Source of the DNA: Cryptomeria japonica
Taxonomy: Eukaryota; Streptophyta; Pinopsida; Cupressales; Cupressaceae
Reading direction: 5' to 3'
NCBI RefSeq assembly: GCF_030272615.1
Contig: NC_081407.1
Location: forward strand, 435,214,730 to 435,278,729
DNA: 64,000 nt
Of this stretch, positions 35,097-47,090 are shown piece after piece. The notes beneath the pieces are model-generated. The model searched no databases, had not been told where the DNA came from, and saw only the letters and a list, made by a program, of their open reading frames with translations. How positions within the stretch are numbered: the first letter of the stretch is position 1; every line of letters starts with the position of its first letter. Both the position numbers and the translations under genes were made by a program.

Positions 35097-37172
35097 ATGA
35101 AACAAACAAGGTTTCAAGACAGTGCTTCATTTCAAAGGCTTATGGAAAGGCTCATGGAAAATGACAAAGAAAATTATCTGCTCATGCGCACAAGCAAAGG
35201 AGTTAAACTTCCTAAAGATTTGGACATGGACATTTTTAGAACAAGATCTCAACATTATGAATATCAAGAATGATAAAGAGAGGAAGAAACACGTGACCCT
35301 GAGCAACATATCCTTGAGAAAAATATCCCTGAGCAAAACATCTCGAAGCAAAACATACCATTCCACACACCATTTCAGCCTCGAACTAATACAAGGGAAG
35401 AACTCTTCCCTCGGCAACACAATACACCTTTGGTTGCTCTCACTCAACAAATGCAAATGTTACAAAGACAAATGCAAGACATGCAACAAGGTACAATAGT
35501 ACGGTACTCCTTAACTAAAATTTGTCCTTATCCTTTTGACAGACGATTAAACATGGTAGCTTTTCCTCCAAACTCAGACATTCCCAAATTTGACAAATAT
35601 GATGGGAAAAGTGATCCCTGTGATCATGTTCGTGAATTCTGTACAATGAGTCTGGAATTCGCCCATAATAACACCTATTCGATGAGGTTATTCCCAAGAA
35701 GCTTGGGCGGACAAACAATGGAATGGTTATCCAAAATCACACCTCCTATCAAATCATTCGATGAACTAGTCAACATAACTCAATATTCCTATAACATTCA
35801 ACATGCTATCACTATGTTAGACATCTGTAACACCAAATAGAAAAACAATGAAACATTCATGGTATTCCTTCAATGTTGGCGGCATATGGTTTCAAGATAT
35901 CCTCGTGATATACCCGAAAAGGAAAAGATGGAAATTTTCATCGACAACTTGAATAGTGAGATGAGTTACAGACTCAAACTCCAATGCATACCATCTTTTG
36001 ATAAATTGATTGAGAATGGCATCCAAGTAGAAGAAGTGTGTGTCAAAAAGGGAAAGTTGAAATTTTTCAAAGAAGGAACAAGTTCATCCAATTACAACAA
36101 CCAAAACAACAACAACTTGGACAAATCCAAGTTCTAGACCAGAAACAAAAACAATGGAAATGAAGGAGGAAATGAATCAAATGATCCAAAATCAAAGCAG
36201 CCCGTGCTCTCTTTATCAGGTAATCCTCAAGCTACAAAGAATCCCAAAGGTGCTAACCCAGGCACTGACACTTATGCACCGAATACCAATCAAAATCAAC
36301 TCAACACGAACAACACCAACAATACCCAAAAAAATAACACCAATAGGGGATCTAATCCAAACTCACGGGATAATGCAAACAACTTTCCAAAATGCATTTA
36401 TACACCACTAGGGAAATCATTGGAGTCGGTGTTCAGAGAACTCCTGGAAAACAAAATTATCTCTTTACCAACAATCAACAACTTTGAACTGCAAATCAAA
36501 CCACCCTGGTGGAATGACTCACACTTTTGTGATTTTCATCACAACAAAGGTCATCAAACAAATGATTGCATGAGGCTGAAAAACATTGTTGAGGACATGA
36601 TCGATAGAGGTGATTTAACGATCGATGGTCTCAAGACAAATGGTGACCACAGAGCTTTCAAGAATCCTCTTCCAAACTACAACAAGGATGGAGCTTCAAC
36701 CTCAAATGATACACGTGGGGCTCGTATCAATCACATATACAATAACACCATCAATCATATATCAGCTGAAGACAATCAAGTCAATGTTATCACAATCAAA
36801 GACAGGCGTGAACATGAATCCATCAACATAACAACCAGAGCTCAAAAATATGTCTATAAGGGACATATGTCAACAACAAACACCGTACCCAAAATTCAAT
36901 ATGATCTAGTCAGTCAACTATGCAAAACTCCTGCTCAAATATCTATATTGGAATTGTTAAAACTGTCACCAAAATACAAAGACATATTGGAACAAGCATT
37001 ATTAGAAACAAATGTACCTCAAGATCTGGATGCTAACAAATTCCAAGACATGGTGGCTCATATGACAAGGCCTCATAACGCCACTTTTTCTGAGCATGAT
37101 AATATCTCATTGAGCCATCCACACAATATTTCCCTCCATATTGAAGTCATGGTCTATAAACATCGAGTTAAA
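35097..37172 (+). pseudogene. gag: gypsy gag (capsid and zinc-knuckle-like region)
   Basis: Gag begins MKQTRFQDSASFQRLMERLM. A Retrotrans_gag capsid core follows at about 35560-36060: IPKFDKYDGKSDPCDHVREF, ARSLGGQTMEWL-like PRSLGGQTMEWLSKI, and DIPEKEKMEIFIDNL. Next is an Asn/Gln/Pro-rich linker (about 36080-36380). YTPLGKSLESVFRELLE then leads to a zinc-binding-like segment FCDFHHNKGHQTNDC. In-frame stops are at 35271-35276 (double), 35838 and 36135; the natural frame continues into the protease without a break. A homologous Gag segment (FTPLGQSIESTLKELLD, then CTYHRHNKYKTSMC) is in the second gypsy element at about 62590-62750. Confidence 0.85.
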
Positions 37173-37976
37173 TGAGTATTAATAGATGGAGGAGCTGGAC
37201 TTAATATTTGTACCTTAAAACTTATCTGTGCATTAGGCTTCTCTAAGGAGTCTATTGATCCATGCAAAAAGATCACTATAAAGGCATATGATGATGAAGA
37301 AAGATCATTCAAAGGAATAGTGGTGTTGCCAATTCAAGTAGGACCAATACGAAAGGATACTATATGTCAGGTCTTAGACATAGATCTCACATACAATATC
37401 TTATTAGGTTGACCTTGGATACATGAAATGCAAGCAGTACCCTCCACTTATCACCAATGTGTTAAATTCCCCTATAATGGGCAGGAGGTTTCTATATCAG
37501 TTGATCATAATCCATTTCAGCATTGTAATTCTATGGGGGCAGCCCAAGACAGCTTGGTTCCACATAATAGAGAGAAGCAAAATTCCTCAACACTAGATCT
37601 TCAACAAGAAAAGTCTAAATCATTATCTTTGGATTTCAAGCAAAAAATGAAAATCAAAGAATAAGGCATGGGAGAATACTCTTTGGAACCCATGTGTTTG
37701 GCCAACTTACCAACATCACCTAGATCTCATGGATTACCTATAGCATCAACACATCAAGCAACTCAGCCCATCACCAAGTTTGATGGCACATTCATCCAAC
37801 TCGGCACTCTAGCACATGAATCCGAGGAAAAGGACATCCTTAGTTGGCTATACAAAGATGAGGAAGAAGACAGAGCAGCTACTATAGAAGTAGCTATACC
37901 AACACACTTGTATGGAAAAGGCTACTTAATCATGCAACAAATAGGATACAATGGAAAAGGACCTATTGGTAAGTGA
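37173..37976 (+). pseudogene. gypsy protease and G-patch-like region of pol
   Basis: An aspartic protease motif VLIDGGAGLNICTLKL starts at 37176, directly after an in-frame TGA (37173-37175). The active-site Asp is retained in DGGA. The C-terminal protease motif reads DLTYNILLG followed by a TGA at 37410 where Arg is expected. At about 37895-37976 is a glycine-rich G-patch-like segment, GKGYLIMQQIGYNGKGPIGK, ending at a TGA (37974). G-patch motifs bind nucleic acid. In betaretroviruses one follows the protease, and this is the same relative position. Further stop at 37662. Confidence 0.75.
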
Positions 37977-39290
37977 AAGGAAGGCGTCACAGAACCATTA
38001 GATCCTCCTTCACAATTCAGTAAAGACAAAAAGGTATTGGGCTTTGAACTCACTCTACTACCAAAGAGGGCACCACACAAATATCAAAAACCTCAGTGGA
38101 AAGCAAAGAAGAAATACAAAGAAGACTCCTGGCAAGAGGCACTATTTGAGTCAGGAGAGACAATACGTAAGGAACGAGAACATCAAGAACAAAAGCAATG
38201 TCAAAGGTAGCCTATCAATCAAAAGAAAGAAGCATCTATTGCAGAAGCACATCATTTTCAAGAACCAATATCCAACAAAGAAGAATCACCTCCTGATAAC
38301 ATCATTCCTCCCCGAGGAGAGACAATATATGAACAAATGCAAAGAGTGGAAACAGGATCTTACACAAAATCAAAGAAAACTATCAAACTTATATCAATCA
38401 TCAAAGACCTATTCTCACCCTACAACATACCAGTCCACAACACTGCTAGAATCTGGGATAATACCTCTGAGACTGATTCCAATGAATATGAATGGGGTCG
38501 CTGTCCTAATGTTACTAAAGATATTTGTGCAAAAGATAGTAGTACACCCATCTCTCAAGAAGACCATGGCACAAAATCTAGACCACTTGAATTTGGTCCA
38601 CAAAATATCTATGATGCCAAGGAAAATGAGTAGCAACATTATGAGCAAGTCTATACGGAAGATGATACCATCGAAGACCTTGACGAGATCCTTAACTTCT
38701 TTAACACCCAGGCCAACCACGATGATACTTCCATCCTGACACTTACAGCAGCAGAACTTAATCCACCAAACGACTCCTTACCACTTGTCTTTCCTGACCT
38801 CATAGATTGGGACGAAGCTGAAACTCATGATATACCAATTTTCCCAAATGATGAATCCATTATCCATTACTTATGTACTCCTAGCCCAGAAATAGACTCT
38901 ACCAGTGAAAAAAGTAACGATGTCTGCAACCAAGGGAGTGCCAAGTCTCTCAGTCGCAAAAATGAGCAAACTAAAGGATCTACTGCTGAAAACCAGTCAA
39001 TGGTAGCAATAGATCACACAAAAGTAAAAATAAAGGACGCATCTGAGGGTGAAAACCTTTTTAAGGCACCTAAGGATGGGAGACTTAACACTCTTCCTGA
39101 GCATTATCACGAGCAATCACCCATATTGATTGAGCCCACTCAATCAATCAACATTGGTACTATAGAAGTAGCCAAAACTATACACCTTGCAGAATCTTTG
39201 ACAGAGGGAGAAAGATTAGAATTTATTAAATTTTTTAAAGAAAAGTAAATCAACTTTTCTTGGTCATATGCTGATATTCCCGAGATTGAT
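37977..39290 (+). pseudogene. gypsy polyprotein linker between protease and reverse transcriptase
   Basis: The pol frame stays open except for stops at 38208, 38631 and 39246. It is acidic and Ser/Pro-rich, for example YTEDDTIEDLDEILNFFN and VFPDLIDWDEAETHDI, with no recognised domain. It ends with SLTEGERLEFIKFFKEK, then FSWSYADIPEIDP, the usual lead-in to gypsy RT. Confidence 0.75.
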
Positions 39291-40600
39291 CCATAATTAA
39301 TCATGCATCACTTGTCCATTTCTCCAGTAGCTAAGCCAGTCAAGCAAAAACTAAGAAAGATGAATCCACATGTAGCGCTCATGGTTAAAGATGAGCTGAA
39401 GAAACTATTAGACGTCGGATTTATTCAACCTATCGACTATGCTAAATAGATTTCCAACATTGTACCAGTATCAAAACCCGATGGGAGTATCAGAATCTGC
39501 ACTGATTTTAGAGATGTCAACAAAACCTGTCCAAAGGATGACTTTCCTTTGCCCAGTATCGACATAATTGTAGACCTCACAGCAGGCCATGCAATGCTAT
39601 CACAAATGGATGGTTTTTTAAGATATAATCAAATAAAGATAGCCCCAGAAGATCAAGATAGAATAGTGTTTACCTGTCTGTGGGGAACATACTGTTGGAA
39701 TGTCATGCCTTTTGGCTTAAAGAATGCAGGAGCAACTTATCAATGAGCAATGACAACAATCTTTCATGACATGATGCATACCTTCATGGAAGGCTATGTA
39801 GATGATTTACTAGCTAAATCCTTAACTAGAGCAGAACATCTAAGCATCTTAGAAAAGATTCTTGATAGATTGGAAAAATTCCAAGTCAAGCTCAACCCTA
39901 AGAAGTGTGTCTTCGGGGTTATATCAGGAAAATTACTAGGCTACATAGTCTCAGTTAAAGGTATTGAAGTGGATCCAGTAAAGGTACAAGCCATTATGGA
40001 GATGCCACCACCAAAGAACATCAGCCAGCTTAGATCTCTACAAGGATGACTCCAATCAATCAAGTGATTCATCGCTCAACTAGCAGATAAAAGTCTCCCC
40101 TTCAATCATTTGCTACATAAAAATGTATTGTTCAAATGGGAAGCCAAATGTGCCGAATCCTTTTATCAAATCAAGCAGTATCTAATGAACCCGCTAGTTC
40201 TAGTACCACCAATAGCAGGGAAGCCACTCGTCCTCTACATTTCAACAACAAACATTTCACTGGGGGAATTGTTAGCACAAGAAGATCAACAGGGCAAAGA
40301 GCGAGCTATCTATTATATCAGCAGGACATTGAACGGATATGAACTCAACTCTACATTCATTGAGAAAGCTTGTCTAACAGTGGTATTTGTCTCTCAAAAA
40401 GTCTAGAACTACATGCTAGCTCACACAATTAAGCTAGTTGCAAAAATTGATCCTCTCACATAGTTACTCAGTAAAGCAGCTCTTATAAGCAGATTGGCTA
40501 AGTGGGTCATGATCCTCAGTGAATTTGATATCCACTACACAAAACAAAGAGCTATCAAAAGACAAACAATTGCAAATTAACTAGCAGAAGCACCACTACC
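39291..40600 (+). pseudogene. gypsy reverse transcriptase and first RNase H
   Basis: RT motifs in order: VKDELKKLLDVGFIQPIDYA, VPVSKPDGSIRICTDFRDVN, QMDGFLRYNQI, VMPFGLKNAGATYQ, and the catalytic YVDDLLAKS, followed by LNPKKCVFGV and LLGYIVSVKGIEVDP. The Ty3-type RNase H follows: KPLVLYISTTNISLGELLA, then AIYYISRTLNGYELN and FIEKACLTVVF. Its first catalytic Asp is changed to Ser, as often seen where a second RNase H is present. In-frame stops are at 39294, 39447, 39744, 40047, 40062, 40404, 40458 and 40578. Several sit where CGA or CAA is expected, for example TYQ-stop-AMTTIF. Confidence 0.9.
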
Positions 40601-40613
40601 GGGAAAACAAACT

Positions 40614-41085
40614 ATGGAGATCGAATTTCTAGACAGAGACGTTCTTTCTATCTCCACCAAACAATGGACCTTATATTTTGATGGATCCTACACACAACAT
40701 GGCTCAGGTGCTGGCATTTTGTTCATTACTCCTGAAGGACACACTATACCAAGATCATATAGGCTTATGTTTCCATGCACAAATAACACTGCTAAATATG
40801 AGGCATTGGTTATAGGCATCAAAATGGTCGTAGAATGGAGGATCACAGAATTAAAAGTCTACGGAGACTCACAACTAGTCATTAATCAAATCAACAATGA
40901 CTATCAAACAAAGGACGACAAGCTACTACCATACAAGTGAATGGTGGATGATTTTAAACAATATTTTATACACATCACCTTCGAGCAAATACCAAGGTTG
41001 GATAATAGAGAAGCTAGTGCAATGGCTACTATCACTTCACTACTATAAATTCAAAAGCAACAAAATTGTTACGAGTTTCTGGTAG
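40614..41085 (+). pseudogene. Second (archaeal-type) RNase H, hallmark of Tat elements
   Basis: WTLYFDGSYTQHGSGAGIL, then NNTAKYEALVIGIKMV and LKVYGDSQLVINQI give the D-E-D catalytic set of a type I (archaeal-type) RNase H. It lies between the degenerate first RNase H and integrase. Such dual RNase H is described for the Tat lineage. Stops at 40938, 41046 and 41082. Confidence 0.88.
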
Positions 41086-41090
41086 AGTAA

Positions 41091-42416
41091 TTGTTCTCCC
41101 CAGCCTATGACCATTCTGAATCCCATGTTATCTATTCCTTGACTAGTTCCGACTCTCTATTATATGGAACAATATACGACTATCTTAAGAACAATATCCT
41201 ACCCATTGACCTATCCCGAAATCAAAAATGTAACTTTATCCGGCAAGTCGCCCGTTATACTCTTACTGCTGATACTTTGTACCATCGAGGTCTAGATGGT
41301 ACTCTTCTTCATTGCCTTGATCATAATGAATCTGACTTTGCTTTACACGAGCTTCACGAAGGTATCTGTGGCACACATTCAAGTGGTACTACTCTTGCTA
41401 AAAAGCTTCAAAGAATGGGATATTACTGGTCGACAATGGAAAAAGACTCTTACCACTTTGCAAAGAAGTGTCCTAAATGCCAAATCCATGGCAATCTTAT
41501 ACATGCACCAGCATAGGAACTGTAGTCATTCATAACATCCTGGCCCTTTTGCCAGTGGGGACTAGACTTAGTTGGCAAAATTCATCCTTCATCTTCAAAT
41601 GGACATAAGCTCATTATAACTACAATAGAATACTTTACCAAATGGATTGAAGTAGTCCCCATGACCATAGTGACTGGGAAACAAATTGTCTCTTTTATCC
41701 TGAATTATCTGATCTGCAGATATGGCATTCCAAGTTCCATCATCACATATAAAGGATGACCTTTCAAAAACCAAGATGTACGAGAACTATGTGAAAAATT
41801 CAAAATCCAACACTGTTTTTCTACACCTTACTACCCATAGGGAAATGGTCAAGCAGAAGCATCCAACAAGACAATATTAAAAATCCTAAAGAAAACAGTG
41901 AATGATGTAGGCAAAGATTGGCATGTACAACTCAATCCAGCACTTTGGGCATATAGAACTAGCATCCGCACACCTATAGGAGCTACACCATATTCATTGG
42001 TATATGGATTAGAGGCAATTTTACCCTTGGAGGTAGAAATTTCATCTCTCAGAGTCTCTTTAAAAGGCCTAATTCCAGATGAAGAGCATCGAGCTAACCG
42101 ACTGCAAGAGCTCAAGCTTCTAGATGAAAGACATCAACGTGCCTACACTCATCTCAAAGCCTATCAGCAACGTATGTGCAGGAGCTACAACCACAAGGTC
42201 ATTCCAAAAAAATTTAAAATTGGTGACCTAGTACTCAAGGAAAATCCTAGGAATCAACAAGATCGGGAAAAGAAAGGGAAATTTGAACCTAATTGGTTAG
42301 GTCCCTATGTCATTATATCGCCTTATGGATCAGGCGCCTATCAGCTAACAACTTCAGAAGGAGATGTGCTCGATGAACCAACTAACAACATCCATCTAAA
42401 GAAATACTACACTTGA
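41091..42416 (+). pseudogene. gypsy integrase
   Basis: The zinc-binding N-terminus (HELHEGICGTHSSG, then CPKCQIHG) precedes the DDE core: WGLDLVGKI, then IDPSS-like PSSSNGHKLIITTIEYFTKW. The second catalytic region reads ITYKG-stop-PFKN where TDNG is expected, so the second Asp is lost (Tyr). The third acidic residue survives in NGQAEASNKTILK. The C-terminus has LWAYRTSIRTPIGATPYSLV and a chromatin-domain-like end (KFEPNWLGPYVI). Stops at 41514, 41523, 41757 and 41838; the natural stop is 42414-42416. Confidence 0.9.
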
Positions 42417-43949
42417 GTAATCTAATGCCCGGAAAAAATAAATAAATAAATAAAATATAAAAAAATCAAGAAAAAGGTAAATAAAAAGGTACAATAAAAG
42501 CAAATGGTGAAAACTTGGCAATAGGCACTATTGTGAGAGGATAGCTCCTCTATCTATATCCATACCATTATATCAACAATAAAGCACTCTCGACCATCAC
42601 CCGACATTTTTATCACAATATCCATCCAGGACATACTTAGTGTAGTCACTATCCTGGTTTATCCGCATATCTTTTCACCGCATCTCACCATGGCTTGGTA
42701 ATCACTGTACAATCCACATTTAGAAGCACACTTGACTAGGGGCAGTATAAACTTGTAGCACATTCAAGCCGTCAAAACTTTTCGCAAACTCAGAACATCA
42801 TATCCAGCAAACTGCACTCGCACAATCACAAAGCAAAACATTGATCGCTTAAACAAGATTCACAAAATATGATGGATGATTTTCTGAAGTATCAAATGTT
42901 ACATCTTGCATAAATTTTTGACTAGTTTTGTACTTGAACTTTTTGAATTGTTGGATCCTCTATATTTTCTCACCAAAGCTTCAAAGCTAGAGAATGTCGT
43001 GGGGATTCCAATATTTTCTTAGTTTTCTGTCTGTGAGGCGATCATCTGTACTATGTAAATACTTGTCTCAAGATGTGATTCACAACATATCACTAAAGAC
43101 ATGATTCCACTTTATGCATACACATGATTTAATCTTGTCTGTTTCTACGCAATTCGCACTTAGGTCATCCTGGTTCAATTATACCTTGACGCTTGTGCTA
43201 TCTTGCAAAATCAAAAACCATGTAAATTTTTCTCAAGTCATTATGGTTCAAATATACCATTATGCTTGTATAAATTTTCAACATATCCCAAATTTAATCA
43301 ATGCTCAATGATGATACATATAAAGAAAGCAAACAACATGTGGCTATATAGGGATGACAATTACAGAATGAGGCTACTCAAATCACTTAGTTGCATATCA
43401 TTTTACAATTAGTTGCATATCAAAATCAATTAGTTGCATATCATTGTAAATCTGGCATAATTCTCACAGCATATCATTATCATACATCTCATTTTCAAGA
43501 TACATCTCACAGCATATCATTATCATACATCTCATTTTCAAGATACATCTCACAACATATCATTATCATACATCTCATTTTCAAGATACATCTCACAGCA
43601 TATCATTATCATACATCTCATTTTCAAGATACATCTCACAGCATATCATTATCATACATCTCATTTTCAAGATACATCTCACAGCATATCATTATCATAC
43701 ATCTCATTTTCAAGATACATCTTACAACATCATGCATTATCACATCATATTCATCACATATCACATCACATACAAGAATTGCACCATCATAGAATAAACA
43801 AAAGCATGTAGAAAGCATAATCCATAACACATCACATGAGGATCAAAGAAAATGGTGTCGTATATATATCTAAAAAAATGATCAATGTACAAAATATGTC
43901 ATGTCTATGCCAATATAAAATGATCAAAATACAATAAAGACAATGTGTC
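42417..43949 (+). other. Gypsy region between integrase and the antisense gene
   Basis: Non-coding. It holds a short run of TAAATAAATAAA just after the pol stop, three TTAGTTGCATATCA copies (about 43388-43443) and the 43-bp tandem array (43460-43726). The apparent protein across the array is a repeat artefact. Confidence 0.65.
43460..43726 (+). repeat. 43-bp tandem repeat, about six units
   Basis: The unit contains CATATCATTATCATACATCT and CATTTTCAAGATACATCTCAC; unit ends fall at 43500, 43543, 43586, 43629, 43672 and 43715. Copies are nearly identical, so the expansion is recent. It lies just past the 3' end of the antisense gene. Confidence 0.95.
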
Positions 43950-46900
43950 TCAGGTATGACTATCTCCTGAAGGAGACGGTCTCACTGTAGATGTACCAGC
44001 ACCTGGATCTCCAGGTGGATCCTGTCTAGGAGGCCCTGTCACGCCTCTACTCTCTATCCTCGACCTAGTATCTCGAGATCGACTCGATCTCGACACTATA
44101 AAACTCTGCACTCAATGCTCCCTAGGCACCGCATCCTCATAATGACGTTGGTAATACTTTGCCTCCTTGGCTCTCAAAGCCATCTCTCTCAAGGTGTCTC
44201 TCATTAGACCATCTACTGCAGCTCTCTGCAAACTCGCTGCGAGCTCCTCTGCTCAACCTTGCCGCTCTATCTCAGTATCATGCTCTGTGGTCAGCTGAGT
44301 AATCTAATGCTGATGTGCCAACAAATATGTCTGCAACTGCTGCACTGACAACTGCAGAGATCTAATCTGCGCATCCTCCAAATGCATCGGAATCCACATC
44401 TGCAAGGGTACCTGTGAAGGGGTACCCCTGTCCCTCTACCTGTCCTCAGTGCTGGTGGAGGTAGCACATCTGACCTCCTCCTCTGGGCTGGTCATCTAAC
44501 GTCATCATACCCTCCCACTACCACTATCACCTCCCCCACCCTCACCTCACCCTCGGCTCTAATAGCCAACCCTCCTCTCCCTCTATCCATCACAGCCCGC
44601 CGCACAGCTCTCTCCCCCCATATCCCCCTATCACCACCATCACCACCCCTATCTCCTCTCCTCCCCCGATCCAATCTCCCTCTATCTCCTCGTCGACCTC
44701 GGCCACCTCCTCCACCATCTCCGCCATCACCTCCTCCTCCATCACCACCTCCCTCATCTACCTCCTCATCATCATCAAAAGCCAGAATCATCTCAGCTAG
44801 ATCTGATATCCTGGCCACTACATGTGCTGCGAACAATCCTACGAACTCGTCACTCATCCCTGCATCCACTATTGCAGGGGCATAATCCCAAATCTAGTCG
44901 GCTAAATGAAATAACTCCTCCATGACCGTTGTGCTATCAATCATAGGTCCCCAATCTAGAATGTCTTGTCTCCATCAAGCATATAGGCATGCTCCCTGTG
45001 GAATCCCCTATTGTCGATCATACTATCGCAACACCCAACTATGTAGAAACCTCTCAATAACAAAGGGCGTCTGCCCTATCAAATATTTGGTCATATAAAC
45101 GTAAGGCATCTCCATCCCATCCTCGGCCCATACCTCGCAACCTGTATATGGTCACCAGACAACCGTATCAATATCATCTAACACTCTCCTCTATTGCTCT
45201 AGTTTGCCCAGCCTACGTTGGACAACTATCCCTTTATATCCATATCCATACGCACACCCAACAAGCCTATCTTTGTCCGCCAATGGCCTAGCTACGGGAA
45301 TATGCTCCCACGCCCATACCTATAGTAGTGTCACTCCAACTAATAAACTGTCATAACCTAGGTATACCACCTGATGTAAATCCCTATATAAGTGGGCCAG
45401 CATAGCCGACCCCCATGCAAATCGGTGACCCTATGTCACCATATCCTCTAGAACCAATCCCCACCCCACTGCTAGTCCCTTCGACCTACGATTGAGACAT
45501 AGGAAACCACCTATAAAACCTGCCAACACTGATGGTAGAGGAGCGTAATCCAAATCCAAAAACTCCTGCCAGGGGATCTCATACCCGCAAACAGTATCAT
45601 CCTGCGAGATTCGACGAAGTGCCTCAATCCCACCCTCCTTCATCTACTCATAGGGTAGCAATGCACCTACCACAGGAATCCATAGAATCCGGTAACAATC
45701 CTCAGGCATCACTGTAATCTCACCTGTCACTAAATGTAAGGTGTTCGTATCACTATGCCACCTCTCCGCCAATGTTGTCAATAAACCCCGGTTCACAATA
45801 AACCGAGGCATATCTAACAATGAGGTCAGGCCACACCTCTCAATAATGTCTCTATCTACCTACGTCAATCATGGTATCAATGACCATGGTCTCAAAAATC
45901 GCTCACATGACTGAACCACTCCAAGACGCTCCTGTCAAAAAGGGAAACAAGTCCAATATCAGTCTCCTCATCCAAACATAGATACCAAAATCAAATTCAT
46001 ATCAAAAACTTGAAAAATTTGACAATCTAAATCAAGTTCCACATAATATCAATCATATCAACTTGTAACACAACTCAAGTTTCATATCAACCTGTAACAC
46101 AACTCAAGTTTCACATCCATATCAACTTGTAAAACAACTCAAGTTCCACAATCAATGTAGCTTGTAAAACAACTCAAGATCCACAATTCATAATCAAAAA
46201 CCACAACATATTAAATCCGCGTCAAATCTATATCAACTTAAAAAATCGCAAATCAAATCAAGTTATATCAGAACTCATATTGGACAACTCATACGCAGAC
46301 TGACAATTTGCACCTATCCTGGCAGAGCTGGCATCAACCTACCAATTTTCTTCATTCACAAAATCACACTATACCAAAATTTTTCCCTATGCGCTAACCA
46401 ATCTTGTCTACGCACTAAACTGCTTATCACATGCTACCCTATCCTTGCTAAGCGCTGCTAAATCTACCCTATACGCTAGCCAAAACCTATGTGCTACCCT
46501 TTTCTTCCAAAGCGCCACCTAACTAACCCTAAGTGTTAAACTACCCTATCCGCTATTCTATCCTGCTCTTGCACTACATATCTATCCCTATGCGCTAAGT
46601 CATACCTACGCGCTATCTAGCCCTACCCATGCGACCTCCTAGAAACCCTATACGCTAGGTATCTCCTATGCGCTATCTGTTTTACCCTTTGCGCTACCCT
46701 GTGTTCCCGATGCACTAACCTATCTCTAAGTGCTATCCTAACTTGTTGATGTGCTACCCTACACTTTTCGGACGCTGCCCTATTCATTAAACCCTATGCG
46801 CTACGAAACCTATCGTATGTGCTATTTCTTGACCCCTACGTGCTAAACCGCCAAAACTGCATGACAAAATTGAAAAAATGATCAAAAATGACAAAATAAA

Positions 46901-47007
46901 ATATCCAAAAGGGGTCAAAATGATTGGCTTACTAGTGGTCCATATGCGACCGGCCTCCGATACCTCTGAACACACTCGAATTGATGTGTAGCATAAGGAA
47001 CCGACAT
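43950..47007 (-). pseudogene. Antisense plant mobile domain (PMD/MAIL-like) gene carried by the gypsy element
   Basis: Exon 1 (47007-46933) encodes 25 residues from MSVPYATHQFECVQRYRRP and ends at a GTAAGC donor. The 1,001-bp intron ends with CCCTTTTTGACAG, and exon 2 (from 45931) joins in phase 0 with ERLGVVQSCERFL. Exon 2 matches the plant mobile domain: GLTSLLDMPRFIVNRGLLTT, AERWHSDTNTLHLVTGEITV, then FAWGSAMLAHLYRDLHQ and LLQVWAWEHIPVARPLADKD. A Gly/Arg-rich segment (44790-44600) and a coiled coil (LEDAQIRSLQLSVQQLQTYL) follow, with a stop at 43952-43950. Several stops and one frame change near 44490 show decay. PMD proteins (MAIN/MAIL family) act in silencing and genome stability in plants, and the domain also occurs in transposons. 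The role here is unknown. Confidence 0.78.
46384..46850 (-). repeat. TAGCGCAT-type motif array inside the intron of the antisense gene
   Basis: More than 20 degenerate copies. On the plus strand they read ATGCGCTA (CTATGCGCTAACC, CTACGCGCTATC, CTATACGCTAGG, TTTGCGCTACC). On the minus strand, which is the sense of the antisense gene, they read TAGCGCAT exactly as in the leader arrays at 32098-34230. The array lies wholly inside the inferred intron (45932-46932). Confidence 0.85.
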
Positions 47008-47080
47008 GTTGACTTCTCTCCAAAAATCACTTTCTCCAAGGTCAACAAGCACAAATGAGACAAAAGAAATCACTTTTTCC

Positions 47081-47090
47081 CTTTTATAGG
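47081..47090 (-). promoter_or_regulatory. TATA box of the antisense PMD gene
   Basis: The minus strand reads CCTATAAAAG about 75 bp upstream of the exon-1 ATG at 47007. Position and composition fit an independent promoter for the antisense transcript just inside the 3' LTR. Confidence 0.6.

Noticed and set aside
35122-35499. Alternative plus-strand frame overlapping the gag start
   Set aside because: Gag similarity and continuity into the capsid domain lie in the other frame (from 35097).
43460-43726. CRISPR-like repeat array
   Set aside because: Units are contiguous 43-bp tandem repeats with no unique spacers, inside a plant retrotransposon.
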